Of a stretch of 64,000 bases of DNA, positions 13,056 to 24,097 are shown in pieces. The notes beneath the pieces were generated by a model. The model was not told where the DNA came from, did no database searches, and was given only the letters and a program-made list of their open reading frames with translations. Where the stretch lies: contig VZTI01000981.1 of NCBI GenBank assembly GCA_013397865.1, positions 130,075 to 194,074 on the forward strand, read 5' to 3'. This DNA is from Struthidea cinerea. Taxonomy: Eukaryota; Chordata; Aves; Passeriformes; Corcoracidae. Positions within the stretch are counted from its first letter, which is position 1. Each line of letters starts with the position of its first letter. The position numbers and the translations under genes are program-made.

Positions 13056-14439
13056 GTGCATCAGCCTCCCCTCGCGTGTCCCTTCCAGCTGATTCCAGCC
13101 CTGTTCCTTCTCTCCTGAAAGCACATGGAACATCCATACTCCGAGGAGCTCTCGGCCTGCCTATGATTCCCACACTCCCCAGCTCCTTCCTTCAGGCTGC
13201 CTGATGGATGTTGAGGAAAATCCAGCCCTGGGGGGAAAAGATCCACCTGCCCACAAGGAAAAACCATCCCAACCCATTTCCCGCTGCCGGCGCTGCCAAC
13301 CTTCCCTCCCATGTGCTTGGCTGATCAGGATCAGCTTCTTTGCTGCTGTTTTTGTGCCTCCTGATTTCCACACGGAAACTGGCTCTATTTTTACCCGGCT
13401 CAAGCTGATTAGATTGGCAGTAATTGGCAGGATAAACAGACACGTCCTGTGTGCAGCAGGTTAATGCGATACAGGCGCTGACCAGGGAATGCACTCAGCC
13501 CATGCCCAGCACGGGGAAGACAATCGAGGTAATTTATTGCCCACATGCCTGGAACATGCCCATTATCCAGCCCCGTCCTTCCTCTCCCTGTAAACCCATT
13601 TCCCCTGGCAGGGCTGCTGCACGGTGCCAAAACGTTTCATCCTTTTCTCCTCGGCTCTTCACAACCCCGCAGAAAAACCCAAGGACACGCAGGAGTTTTC
13701 CCTTCTGCTTAACCCGGGTCCTGGCTTTTCCTGACCTGTGGGATTATTAGCATTGAAGCAGCCACATATTAGAAAAGAAAAATGCTACTTACCACTCCAA
13801 GGCTGACCTCGTCCGAGTAATGTAATTTCCCACCGTTTCAATCACTTCCATAAATTCCAACCTTCCGGAGGATTAGCAGCAGTTCTGCTTGCTGCAATAT
13901 CATTCTGGGCTTTAATTGGTTTTGGGGGTAATTTAGCCAGAGACCAAGTGGAGGAGAGAAAACTTAGGGGCAACGTCAGTGATGCTACACTCCTGGAATT
14001 CAATTCACTGGGGGAGGGATGGAGCGGGAAGCAGAAATGAAAATCATTCCGCTTTCCAAAGCTGCACATTTCAATCCAGTGTTGGGAGACCTTGGGAATG
14101 TTTTGGCTCTTGTGCTTGGTGGCGGCTGCAGCACCTGTTTAATCCCAGGAGAGGCATGGAAGGCGAGCAATCCTCAAAAAGGTTCTGAGCCAGGGAGGTG
14201 CCGTGTTTGTTCAAAAACATCTGTGCCTGTGTCGGGTTTGATGCCCTCTCTGAGGGCTTCTGATCCCTCCAGCTGCTGCAGGATTCCGCAGCCACCACTG
14301 ACTCCTCCCGTGCTGCCACAAGTGGTTTCTGGGGAGTCCCACTGAGCTGGAGATAGGGAATCAACTCCTCCTCTTTCTTCCTGCCTGCTCTGAACCCCAG
14401 CCTTTGCCTCCATGCAGGTGGCGCAGGCAGGATATTCAG

Positions 14440-14715
14440 TCCCAGAATCGTGGGAGGGTTTGGGTTAGAAGGGATAATAAAATAATCCAGTGCCATCCCC
14501 TGCCATCAGCAGGGACACCTTCCACTCTCCCAGGCTGCTCCAGCCTGGCCTTGGACACTGCCAGGGATCCAGGGGCAGTCACAGCTGCTCTGGGCACCCT
14601 GTGCCAGGGCCTCCCCACCCTCACAGGGAAGAATTTCCTCCTAATAACTGATCTAAATCTCTCCTCTTTGAGTTTAAAACCATTCCCCCTTGTCCTGTCT
14701 CTCCATCCTTCCCCA
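14440..14715 (-). mobile_element. CR1 LINE 3' fragment
   Basis: An antisense CR1 3' end. It begins at CCCAGAATCGTGGGAGGGTT and ends after CCATTCCCCCTTGTCCTGTC. It retains the TTCCTCCTAATAACTGATCT segment typical of the family. Confidence 0.88.
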
Positions 14716-15099
14716 TCCCAGAGCTGCTCCACTCGGTGCCTCCGGACAGGCGCTCCCTCCCTGTTTACAGCTGAACCTTGGGCCCTCTCACCTTTGCCAT
14801 TTCATCTATTTAATGCAGGCCCTGTCGATTTGGGATGTTTTCCTGATCAATCCATGGCAGGCGCCAAGCCCAGGGCTGTGTGGAAGGCTGAGGAATTCCA
14901 CTGGTGTGATTACCTCACATCCTCATCCCCCCACAGGTGAAAGCCAGAGGTCTCCACTGCCTGTTTCCCTCAGACTCCTCTCTGCCCCCTCTCTAATTAC
15001 CAATTTTTGCCGTGACTCCGCCCTCTTTTAATTACCCAGTTCAGCGTTTGTGGTTCCAGGAACTGTCCGAGAAACCTCCCAGCCTGAAACGCTTCAACC

Positions 15100-16190
15100 C
15101 CTCGGTGTCCTGTTCCCCCCTTGGAGAGTGGGCGTGGTGCTGGCTTTTTCCCAGTCCTCTGGTGCTTCCAATGGCTCTTCCAAGACCTACTGGAAGCCAC
15201 CATTAACCATCCAGACAGCTCCTTGGCCACCTCTTTTACAACTCCCTCAAGTTACTCGGATCTGCTGGTTTAAAAACACTGAGCTCCATCAGCTGGATGC
15301 TCCTGGGCACTCCTGGAAAGTGTTTCCTTGGCATGTTGTCTTTGTGCCCACTAAATACCAGGACAAATCCCTCGCTGAGCGTTCCTGCCCTGTCTGTGTT
15401 ATTGACAAACCTCCCATTTCCGTGTAGGATCACCCCTCTGCTCAAAACTCTGGGAAAATATCCTTCTGTCTTTAATTTCCCCAGCTTCTGAGGTCTATTA
15501 ATTACAACCAGTTTCCCTTTTCTTCCTTTTGTGTGTTTATATTTTGTGTGTCAGCCTTGGCAGCTCTTTCCCTTCCTTTCCAAGTGCTGTTGGTTATTTT
15601 AACAAAGATCCCTGTCTGCCTTGCTGCGTTCGGGGTAAAATATTCTTAAAGGTTTCTCCCTTTTCAATGCATTTTTCACTTAAAGTCCTTCTCTAAATTG
15701 ATCTGACTCATAATTATTTTCTGATTTGGGAAACAGGACCTTTTCAAGTGGCAAGTAAATATATAGCTTTATAGATATTACTGCTTTAAACTTCATTTGC
15801 ACATACCAAATATAATCAAGCCATGAAGGTCCCTGCCTGGTACAGCAGGAAATCCACCTTCACCTGCTGGAGTGATGATAAATGTGGAATTCCCTCGTGC
15901 TGGAGACAATATTTTTTTCCATTAGGAAATTATCTTTCCCCCTTCCCCCAAAGTTCTGAGGGTATTTTAATATTGGCAGCTCAGGACCTCCAGCATCCAT
16001 CGCTCAGCCGGAATTCCCCGGTGATCCCAAGGTTTTTATTAGATATTATGGATGTGGCTGCTTAAAGAAGCAGAGTGTGTCGAGTCCCTGCTTCAGACCC
16101 TCTTTGCCTCATGCTTTATTTCCCGGGATATTGATCCAGAAACACTCTGGATCATTTATTTCCTTGTTATTAATGACTCAGAACCGGATG
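15100..16190 (-). mobile_element. Ancient CR1/L3-like LINE fossil (endonuclease to start of RT)
   Basis: This AT-richer stretch matches, in antisense, the internal coding part of an old CR1-like LINE known from turtles, crocodiles and birds. The reverse complement of about 15970-16030 translates to a damaged version of the endonuclease motif GDFNWSDICW (here GEFRLSDGCW), followed by stop codons. Toward lower coordinates, the segments around GGAATTCCCTCGTGCTGG (about 15890) and CTGGTTTAAAAACACTGAGC (about 15270) fit the linker and the start of the reverse transcriptase. The frame has many breaks, so the element is long dead. The match is from memory of the family, and the edges are uncertain by about 100 bases. 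Confidence 0.6.
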
Positions 16191-16446
16191 GTGCTTGGGA
16201 GAGGGAGATCATCTCCTCCCAGCCAATGCCAGTGGGATTCCAGGCAGGACTGGCAGGTCAAGACCTCCAAGCACGAGTGGAAATCAAGTGGAGAGGGTGG
16301 TTAGAGCACATGGCTGCAGAATTCCAGCCAGGAAAAATCCCTGTCCCCCTGCAGCGTTGGGACAGCAGTGTCACGGTTGGCCACCACACCACAATCACCC
16401 TGACACCTCTAATTGTTCATCCGGTCCCTTCACCTGGCATTCCCAT

Positions 16447-16580
16447 AATCAGAGAATTGCGGAATCATGGAATGGTTTGGGTTGGACGGGATCTCAAAGC
16501 TCAGCTCCTTCCACCCCTTAGGGACACCTTCCACTACCCCAGGTTGCTCCGAGCCCCGTCCAGCCTTGCCTTGGACACTT
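16447..16580 (-). mobile_element. CR1 LINE 3' fragment
   Basis: An antisense CR1 3' end with a small internal deletion relative to its relatives: the CCCTGCCATGGGCAGGGACA segment is shortened to CCCCTTAGGGACA. It starts at AGAATTGCGGAATCATGG. Confidence 0.86.
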
Positions 16581-17465
16581 TCAATCTGCTTTATTTGCCT
16601 TCCAGCGTGGCTTCTGGTAGTTTTTGGAGCCTCCTGGATCCCACCTGAAACCCTTTAATACCCAAAACGTCCTTTTCTGACCGAACCCTCCTCTCCAGCT
16701 ACGGGGCACCAAGACAGGCTGGGGACACACCAAGAAACCTAAATCAGCTCATGACCAGAAGATTTGCTCGAGGCTGCATTTTTAGAGTGGAGCCTGCCCG
16801 TTCCTCGGCCACAAAGGTGCTGCTCCCGAAATAACCCTCATTTTAAAGCCACACACCATCCTGAGAGTGGATCCCGTTCTCCTCTCTTCCCTCAGCAGGT
16901 TGCCGGGGATTTCTTTTTCGCCAGGTATCAATAAACTTGCTCTTATTTTAAGCACCTGTTTCACGAGGAGCAGCATCCCACGTTGGTCAGAGGGGTGTCA
17001 CGCACAGGTGTTTGCCTCAGATCCTTACATCCCACCAAATTCCCCCCCAGAGGAATAGCTGGCCAATAATTAATTGGCTAATTAACATGTAAACCGACTG
17101 TAACTGTCTGAAACCACCGAAAAAGCAACAGAAAGGGACTGGAACTTCTTTTGTTCCCTGCCAAAATTTTTATGTGCATTTAAGTAACTTCAGTTCTGGT
17201 GTTTTTCTTGGAAAGTTTGGGGGTTTCCACCCAAATTCTCCCTCCGTGAAAAAAAAACGGGAGTCTGCAGTTGCCAAAAAAATGCAGCACCTGGAGTGTG
17301 GGATTTTTAGGGAGGTAAACAATAAAGCCCCCTGATACATAATGAGCACAGTTCTTGCATTCACAAAGGACTCGGTGTAGTTTGAAAAGACATTTTCTAC
17401 TGGAAAGAAATGCTTCAGTGGGAAAATTTCCACCCACTCCAGTTGCATCTCTTCCCTCCAGCTCC

Positions 17466-17486
17466 GAGAGAGAGAGAGAGAGAGGA
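17466..17486. repeat. (GA)n microsatellite, short
   Basis: About ten GA dinucleotides, located roughly 2.1 kb upstream of the JPH3 start codon. Confidence 0.9.
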
Positions 17487-17939
17487 GAAGGTTTTCTTCC
17501 AGAGGAGGGTGGTGATGTGTTTCCATGGATGGACAAGAAAATGCATCGAGAGAGAAAAAAAAACAACTGAGTGGGAAGACACAGCCTGAAAGTTCCCGGT
17601 GGGTGGGCAGTGAGGCAGGTACTGAGCACAGGCAGCCTTTCCAGAGGGGATGCACAGCCTGAATCCCGCGGGTTTCCATCACCAGCAGTCACACCGTTTA
17701 TTTTTTTCCCTTGGAGTCCTGGCCAGGCTGGGTCTGGCTCAAAACCACCACTCCAGTAACGCTGGTGGCGATGGCAGGGTGCAAATCCGAGCCGGTGCGT
17801 GGAGATTTTGGGGAAGAGCTGAGTTTTTCTCCATCGCCCAGATTTTGCTTTATAAGCACTTGTGAGCACCTTTTTAATTATCCTCCAGCAGAGCTCCCCC
17901 TTTTATACCGGCGTGTGAATCCCCCGGTGTACGAACACA

Positions 17940-18799
17940 GATCTATCGGTATTTGCGGGCACACGGACCCGCACGCACATCCCGGTGCCGCAAAGATTCG
18001 GCACCTTCAGATCCAGGGGGATGCGCCAGCGGAGCAGGACCCCGCGTGCTCCAGAGGCACAACGCGAGCTGCCGCCGCCGCCTGGGGAGGATTCCAACAT
18101 CTCCAGCAAGCCCGGGGAGAAAAAAACCCCAATATCTGCGGACCAGAGCGTTGAGGGCCTCCCGATGGACTGGGAGGAATTGGGAGGACCCCGATGGGAT
18201 GCGCTGTGCTGGAGGGAGGGGACCGAGGCGCGCCGCAGCCCAGCTGGATCGGGACCCAGCCCGGAGCGCTGCCGTAAATCCCGGGCGCTGCCATCCAGCC
18301 CGGAGCGAGGCGACAGCGCGGCCTTTTCATGAATAAATAATCTGTGTTGCAGTTGCGGTGTGCCGGACCCGGCACGGAGCAGAGTCTGCCCGGAGACTCG
18401 GCGCCGGCGGCGCGGAACGAGGCGTTTGGCCCATTCCCCGTGTCCTCCCACCCTCCCACCCACCCACCGGCCCACGGGGACCCCCGGCTCCGGCGGGGGA
18501 TGCCGGCCCCTCTCCGCCCCGCGGGAGCCGTGGGCGAGCGGCGGCGGCGGGGCGGGGGAGAGCCGGAGCGATAAATAAAAACGCGGGAGCATCCCGGGAG
18601 GCTGCGGGGGGCTGCGGCCCTGCTGGGCTGCGAGGCGAAGGCGACGCAGTTCCTGTCTCTTTAAATCCACCCTGAGCCCGGCGCCGGGAGCTGAGGCAGA
18701 GCAGAAAGCCCAGGATCCTGCTCATTAATAAGCGGGATTTATCCCCGTAGGGAGCCGGGCGAGGAAGGGGGTGGGGGGAGGCGGCGGGGCGAGCCCAGG
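17940..18799 (+). promoter_or_regulatory. JPH3: CpG island, probable JPH3 promoter / 5' UTR region
   Basis: The stretch is strongly GC-rich with dense CpG and lies directly upstream of exon 1, ending only at the assembly gap. It contains a GC box (GGGGCGGGG, about 18550) that would suit Sp-family factors. There are also two AT-rich islets within the GC-rich context, ATAAATAAAA at about 18571 and GAATAAATAATC at about 18330; either could act as a TATA-like element. Long open frames on both strands, several running into the gap, are expected in such DNA and are not called as genes. The transcription start is inferred to lie here or in the gap. Confidence 0.65.
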
Positions 18800-19556
18800 N
18801 NNNNNNNNNNNNNNNNNNNNNNNNNNNNNNNNNNNNNNNNNNNNNNNNNNNNNNNNNNNNNNNNNNNNNNNNNNNNNNNNNNNNNNNNNNNNNNNNNNNN
18901 NNNNNNNNNNNNNNNNNNNNNNNNNNNNNNNNNNNNNNNNNNNNNNNNNNNNNNNNNNNNNNNNNNNNNNNNNNNNNNNNNNNNNNNNNNNNNNNNNNNN
19001 NNNNNNNNNNNNNNNNNNNNNNNNNNNNNNNNNNNNNNNNNNNNNNNNNNNNNNNNNNNNNNNNNNNNNNNNNNNNNNNNNNNNNNNNNNNNNNNNNNNN
19101 NNNNNNNNNNNNNNNNNNNNNNNNNNNNNNNNNNNNNNNNNNNNNNNNNNNNNNNNNNNNNNNNNNNNNNNNNNNNNNNNNNNNNNNNNNNNNNNNNNNN
19201 NNNNNNNNNNNNNNNNNNNNNNNNNNNNNNNNNNNNNNNNNNNNNNNNNNNNNNNNNNNNNNNNNNNNNNNNNNNNNNNNNNNNNNNNNNNNNNNNNNNN
19301 NNNNNNNNNNNNNNNNNNNNNNNNNNNNNNNNNNNNNNNNNNNNNNNNNNNNNNNNNNNNNNNNNNNNNNNNNNNNNNNNNNNNNNNNNNNNNNNNNNNN
19401 NNNNNNNNNNNNNNNNNNNNNNNNNNNNNNNNNNNNNNNNNNNNNNNNNNNNNNNNNNNNNNNNNNNNNNNNNNNNNNNNNNNNNNNNNNNNNNNNNNNN
19501 NNNNNNNNNNNNNNNNNNNNNNNNNNNNNNNNNNNNNNNNNNNNNNNNNNNNNNNN
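18800..19556. other. Assembly gap (757 N)
   Basis: A run of N separates the CpG island from the first coding exon. It probably hides very GC-rich 5' UTR or promoter sequence of JPH3. The true length may differ from the number of N. Confidence 0.99.
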
Positions 19557-19596
19557 TTTTTCAGCTTTTGGGAGATTTGCAAACCGAATTACATGC

Positions 19597-19978
19597 ATGT
19601 CCAGTGGGGGAAGGTTTAATTTTGACGATGGAGGGTCGTACTGTGGAGGCTGGGAGGACGGAAAGGCTCATGGCCATGGAATCTGTACCGGCCCGAAGGG
19701 TCAAGGTGAATATTCGGGCTCCTGGAGTCACGGCTTTGAGGTGCTGGGGGTCTACACTTGGCCCAGTGGCAACACTTACCAGGGCACCTGGGCGCAGGGC
19801 AAGCGCCATGGCATTGGCATGGAGAGCAAAGGGAAGTGGGTGTACAAAGGAGAGTGGACCCATGGATTTAAGGGACGGTACGGGGTCCGGGAATGCACTG
19901 GAAACGGGGCCAAGTACGAAGGCACCTGGAGCAATGGATTACAGGATGGCTACGGGACAGAGACCTACTCGGATGGAG
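19597..19978 (+). CDS. JPH3: JPH3 coding exon 1 (MORN motifs 1-5)
   Basis: Encodes residues 1-127 plus the first base of codon 128. The protein starts MSSGGRFNFDDGGSYCGGW, the characteristic junctophilin N terminus, which fixes the ATG. MORN motifs begin at about residues 15, 39, 61, 83 and 107, each with the pattern Y-x-G-x-W-x-x-G-x-x-x-G-x-G or a variant. These motifs bind plasma-membrane phospholipids. The donor is GGAG|GTAGGT; reading through it meets TGA within three codons, so intron 1 retention would give only a stub of about 129 residues. Exon 1 starts 41 bases after the gap, so the 5' UTR is nearly all missing. The 40 bases before the ATG are AT-rich, unlike the island. Confidence 0.97.
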
Positions 19979-22329
19979 GTAGGTGATGCATTGATCCCTT
20001 CCTGGCTGGGGCAGGTGGGGTGGAGGGTGATGGGGAGAACCTTCCAACGGGGTTTGCCTTGGAGTCCGGGAGTTTGTAACCGGCTGGCTTGGATCAAGGG
20101 ATGCTCCCACCCTGCAGGAGAGGAGGAACCAGCCCAGCGTGGCACCAGCCCAGCTCTTTGCCACAGGTAGCCCCACATGTTCCGTGGGGTCTCTGGGCGC
20201 TGGGACCCCCCTCCTTCCCCTCCTCGCGCAGGTTTTTGGGATGTGGAACGGGCTGTGCTGGTGGGGGGATGCCCAGCTCTGGCCCAGAGGGGTCGGAGCA
20301 TGGGGTGGGCCAGGCCTTGGGGACACAACCCAAGTTGCACATGGGATTGGCAGTTCTGACTGCACCACTGGAACCTGTAGGATTTGCATGGGAACAACGC
20401 GGGGCAGGATGGAGGCGAGTGTGTGTGTGGGGGGATCCGGGGTGGATGGGGCAGCTCCAGCGCTGCCAGAGCTCCCAGTCAGGACTGGGGGGCTCTGCAC
20501 CTCCTGCAGCCCCTCCAAAGGCAGCCCCACGCTCAATAATGCCAGGGAAAAGACTTTAATTCAGACAAGAGTCTTACATTCCTAGTTTACGGCTTAATGC
20601 TTAGCGTAGGGGCTCAGAGGGATCACCAGAGCTCTTCTCTGCCGTCAACATGGCTTAACGAGATGCTGAGGGGAAACTGGGATTAGAGGAAAAACAAGAA
20701 AACCCAATTGGAGCGATCAAACCCAAAAAAATTGCTGGGCTAACAAGCTTTAGGGCTGAACTGGGAGAAACAGCTGGTGCCGTGCTGTAAGTGGCTGTAT
20801 CATCCTCTCTCCTGGGTCGTGGCTACTTCCACGGTCGGAATTGCCACCATAATCCCAGGCAGGCCTACCTGCCGGCAGCCGGGGGCACTGGGCTCCGCTG
20901 GCCCCTCGTTTTCCCGGGAATCGTGGCCTCCTGAAGCAGGCTGGCGGGTTATTTTTAGGACGTTATGGTTTTCCATACGGCTACGGTGAGGAAATTGCAG
21001 CGTCGGGGAGCTCCATCGCAGCCTTCCCGAAAGGTGCTGCAAGACCTTGCTCTGGAAAAGCCAGTTTGCTGCTTTGTGGTTGCACGGGGAGGGGAGGTTC
21101 AGCCTCACCTGCAGCTGCTTCTTCTGTGCTCTCAGAACCACCTCAGGATTTTTAAGGATAATTTCGTGCCGGTGGTTTTCCCCAAAAGCAAAAGAGAGCT
21201 GCACCCTTTTGTTTCAGCTGCCTGGAAGGGTGCTGGGGACTGAGCTGGGATGTGCCGGGTGTGTGTTTGGAAGCCATGGATAAATCCCAGCAGTCCTTCG
21301 GTCGAGAATAAAGCTTGGGCAGGGAATCAGCGCGCTCTCCCACGTCCAAGGCGGTCAGGAGGGGCTGCGGGGGGGGTTCTGCCTGCTCCCAACATGGGTG
21401 CTGTCTCCTCCTGGCACCCAGCCCCTGCCTGGGAGGTTTGAGGGAGGACAGACACAAGTCTGCACTAACTACAGGTCTCTGAGGGCTGGGTGTTGCAGGG
21501 CTGGCCCTGTCCCCGGCCACGCACGTGCCCCCGCCCCGGCACGCTCCCCATCCTCTGCAGCGCAGCGTTCTGTAGGGAAACCTGGGCAGCATCCCCACGC
21601 TGGGGTGCCTCAGCAGCAGTTTCAGCGTTTTCTGAGAACCTACCAGAAGCAAAGAGCTTCTCCTTCCATCTTGGCAGGCCAGCCCGGCTTGCCGGCGCTC
21701 GGGGACCCAGAAGCGGTGTCGCGTGTTCGCGATTTCGGGAGGAGGGAAGAGGATCGGTGCTGGGAAAGGGCAGCGTCTGTGGCAAAATGGTCCCCGTGGG
21801 GCTCTGCAAACCTTCCAAGGAGGAAGGAATGCTGTGCTGGGGAAATGCAGAGTGCTGGGAACTGTGGATGCTCCTCCACACCAGCGTCCCCCACCTCAGC
21901 TGGGCCAGAACCACCTCAAAGGCCACTTTCACCAACTCAGCTCCCAGCACCCTCAGCTCCCAGTCCCTTTCCCAGTTGCCTGGCTCCATTCTGGGTGGAA
22001 ACCGCCAAAGCTGGGCGTCGGCAGCCTTTTGGACACCAAGCCTTGCTGAACTTTGTGTGTTTGGGTCCCAGAGGCCGCCGTGTGCGGGAGCGGTGGCACC
22101 GGGGAGGCGACTGTGGGGAAGGATGTTTCTCATTAATCTATTCCAGTTATTACCTCCAGCAAACTGAACTATCCAAGAATCCTCGCCCCAGCATCTGTCA
22201 CTTGCCACCCACAGATAAATATTCATCCCTTGCACATCATTTTTTTTTAGCTCCCCAGCCCCGGCTAGGGGATGGGGCCCTAAATGCGCAGCGAGGCTCG
22301 GGGAGCCCCAGAATCCACGGATTCCCTCC

Positions 22330-22770
22330 AGTTCTCCCATTCCCTTGCACGACGGCGGGGAAGGGCGCAGCTCCCCCTGCCCCAGCGCGGCGTTGGGAGG
22401 GGTGTCGGTGCGGCTGCTGGGCCCTTGGGTGCGTTTGGGTGCCGGGGGTGGCACACGGTGGCCCGGGGGCTCCCGCCAGCCCCGCGGCGGGCGCGGGCAG
22501 CGCTGCCCCCACGCGCAGCTTGCCGAGCTCACACCTCCCACGCCGCACACGCCGCGCGCCCCACGCCTGTCCCCCCACGCCGACCAGCCCCCCGCGCCCT
22601 TCCCACGCGCTCGCCGACCCCCGGGGAGAGCAAACGCCGCTCCCCCAGCCCGGGGGATTCGTGTCCATCAACACAGAGCCCAGATCAGCCAAGGGAGCCG
22701 TGCCGTTCTCCCAGGAGCCCACGCGTAGCCGAGCGTCCCTGGCACGGCTGCCACGCGGCCTCTGCGCTGC
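22330..22770. promoter_or_regulatory. Intronic CpG-rich block, possible alternative promoter
   Basis: About 440 bases are GC-rich with many CpG (for example CGCACACGCCGCGCGCCCC near 22545), about 2.7 kb into intron 1. Overlapping frames of 361-473 codons on both strands result from the lack of stop codons in this composition, and their translations resemble no known family. The block could be an alternative start site or a methylation-controlled element, but there is no direct evidence. Confidence 0.35.
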
Positions 22771-24021
22771 CCTGTTGTCCCCGTGGCCTCACTGCCTCGG
22801 ACCTCCCCAGCAGTGCTGATATATCCTCACCTTCCTGCCAAAAAACCCCCTGCCCTCCTCCAGAGCACCCTGGCGTTACATAAACCAGGCTTCCGAGGAT
22901 TGCTTCAGTCGGATGCCGGAGTTGGAGCACTCGTCTGATTCATCCCCGCTCCGGAGTGGGAGCGGGAATTGCTCCCTTGCTTCGGGTGAACGGGGCTGCA
23001 TCCACCTGGAGCAGCACCGATGTGGGGCTGGGGCTGCTGGCGGTGGAGCTGGGGGAACCTGGAGCAGAGGGGTGGAGACCCTCTCCCGAGCAGGTCTGGA
23101 GATCAGGAGACATCACAGCTGGTTCCTGCCTCGGATACTTTGGGACTGCTCGGTGACTTCACCCCGGGGACAGCTGGGGTTCTAGCTACAGAATTCCCAT
23201 GGGAATTCTCCGTGCTGGGTTTGGGTTGAGCTGCTGCAACCATGGCTGTGGGGCTGGAGGAGATGGGGTGGCTGAAGGCAGCCCCAAATCTGTTTTTGCC
23301 CTTTCCATCCCTGGCAACGCTGTTTCCCTCCTCTCTCCGCCTCTTCCCAGCTGAACAACTGGGACCCAAAACCAGACAGGAGCTGTGGGATGGCACCAGC
23401 CCCATCCCAGGCGCTCACTGCCCAGCATCCCTGAGGGAATGGGACAGGCTGGAGGTGCGTGCTGTGAACCAGGCTCAGCCTGCTGCCAGTCCCCTCCCCA
23501 TCCTGGATATCCACACGCTCCCTAAATCCTCCTTTCCCAGGAGGGCTACCCCGAAAGGGCCGGGCGGTCGCACGGTGGTGTTCATCTTGTGTAATCTCCG
23601 TGCCCACTCACCTAAAATGAATCATCCTTTGATAGGTGAGGGAAATATAATTAGTGTTTGCATTGTTAGCACTGGCTGAGTAGGCAAGTGGGTTTTCTTG
23701 GCCTGGGAAATATTCCTGCCGTGGGGAGAGGGAAGCGGAGCTCTGGGAGCTGCCGGGGTGGGGCCCTGCCAGCCTGTCCTGCTCCATGTCCCACTTTCCC
23801 AGCCCTGCAGTGGCACTGGTGACACCTCTCCAAGCAGGTGCACCAGGAGCTACCGACCAAATGGCTTGGGAGTGGTCGAGGCAGGGAAAAACATGGAATA
23901 TTTCCCAAAAGCCAGCGTAAAGGGCCGCTCCGGCGGGACGGAGCGGGAATGCTCTGTGGGACCGGCCTCTCTGGGAAGGGGCTGCATCCCCTCACCTGAG
24001 CTGAGCCGCGGTTTGGGATGA

Positions 24022-24097
24022 GCCACCACCAGCCGGGAAGGTTGGAATGAGGTATCTTTAGGGTCCCTTCCAACCAAAAACATTCCCAGATTCCACA
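24022..24097 (+). mobile_element. CR1 LINE 3' terminal fragment
   Basis: Only the last 75 bases of the element remain: AAGGTTGGAATGAGGTATCT, then AGGGTCCCTTCCAACCAAAA and a degenerate ATTC-type terminus. Confidence 0.75.

Larger units (their letters stand above)
1..17900. other. Upstream non-coding region of JPH3
   Basis: No open frame in this stretch resembles a known protein, and none has a coherent splice structure. The longest frames are about 210 codons, in GC-rich DNA where stop codons are rare. The region holds CR1 fragments, a long CATC microsatellite and an old LINE fossil, each listed separately. In mammals the gene upstream of JPH3 is ZCCHC14, but no part of it was recognised here. 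I treat the region as intergenic; distal regulatory elements or an unrecognised non-coding RNA are possible. Confidence 0.6.

Noticed and set aside
18327..19619. Long frames spanning the run of N on both strands
   Set aside because: The apparent length comes from undetermined bases. The flanking translated parts are GC-rich island sequence with no recognisable domain.
21398..22819. 473-codon + frame and 361-codon minus frame in intron 1
   Set aside because: They lie in a CpG-rich block where stops are rare, on both strands at once, and resemble no family I know.
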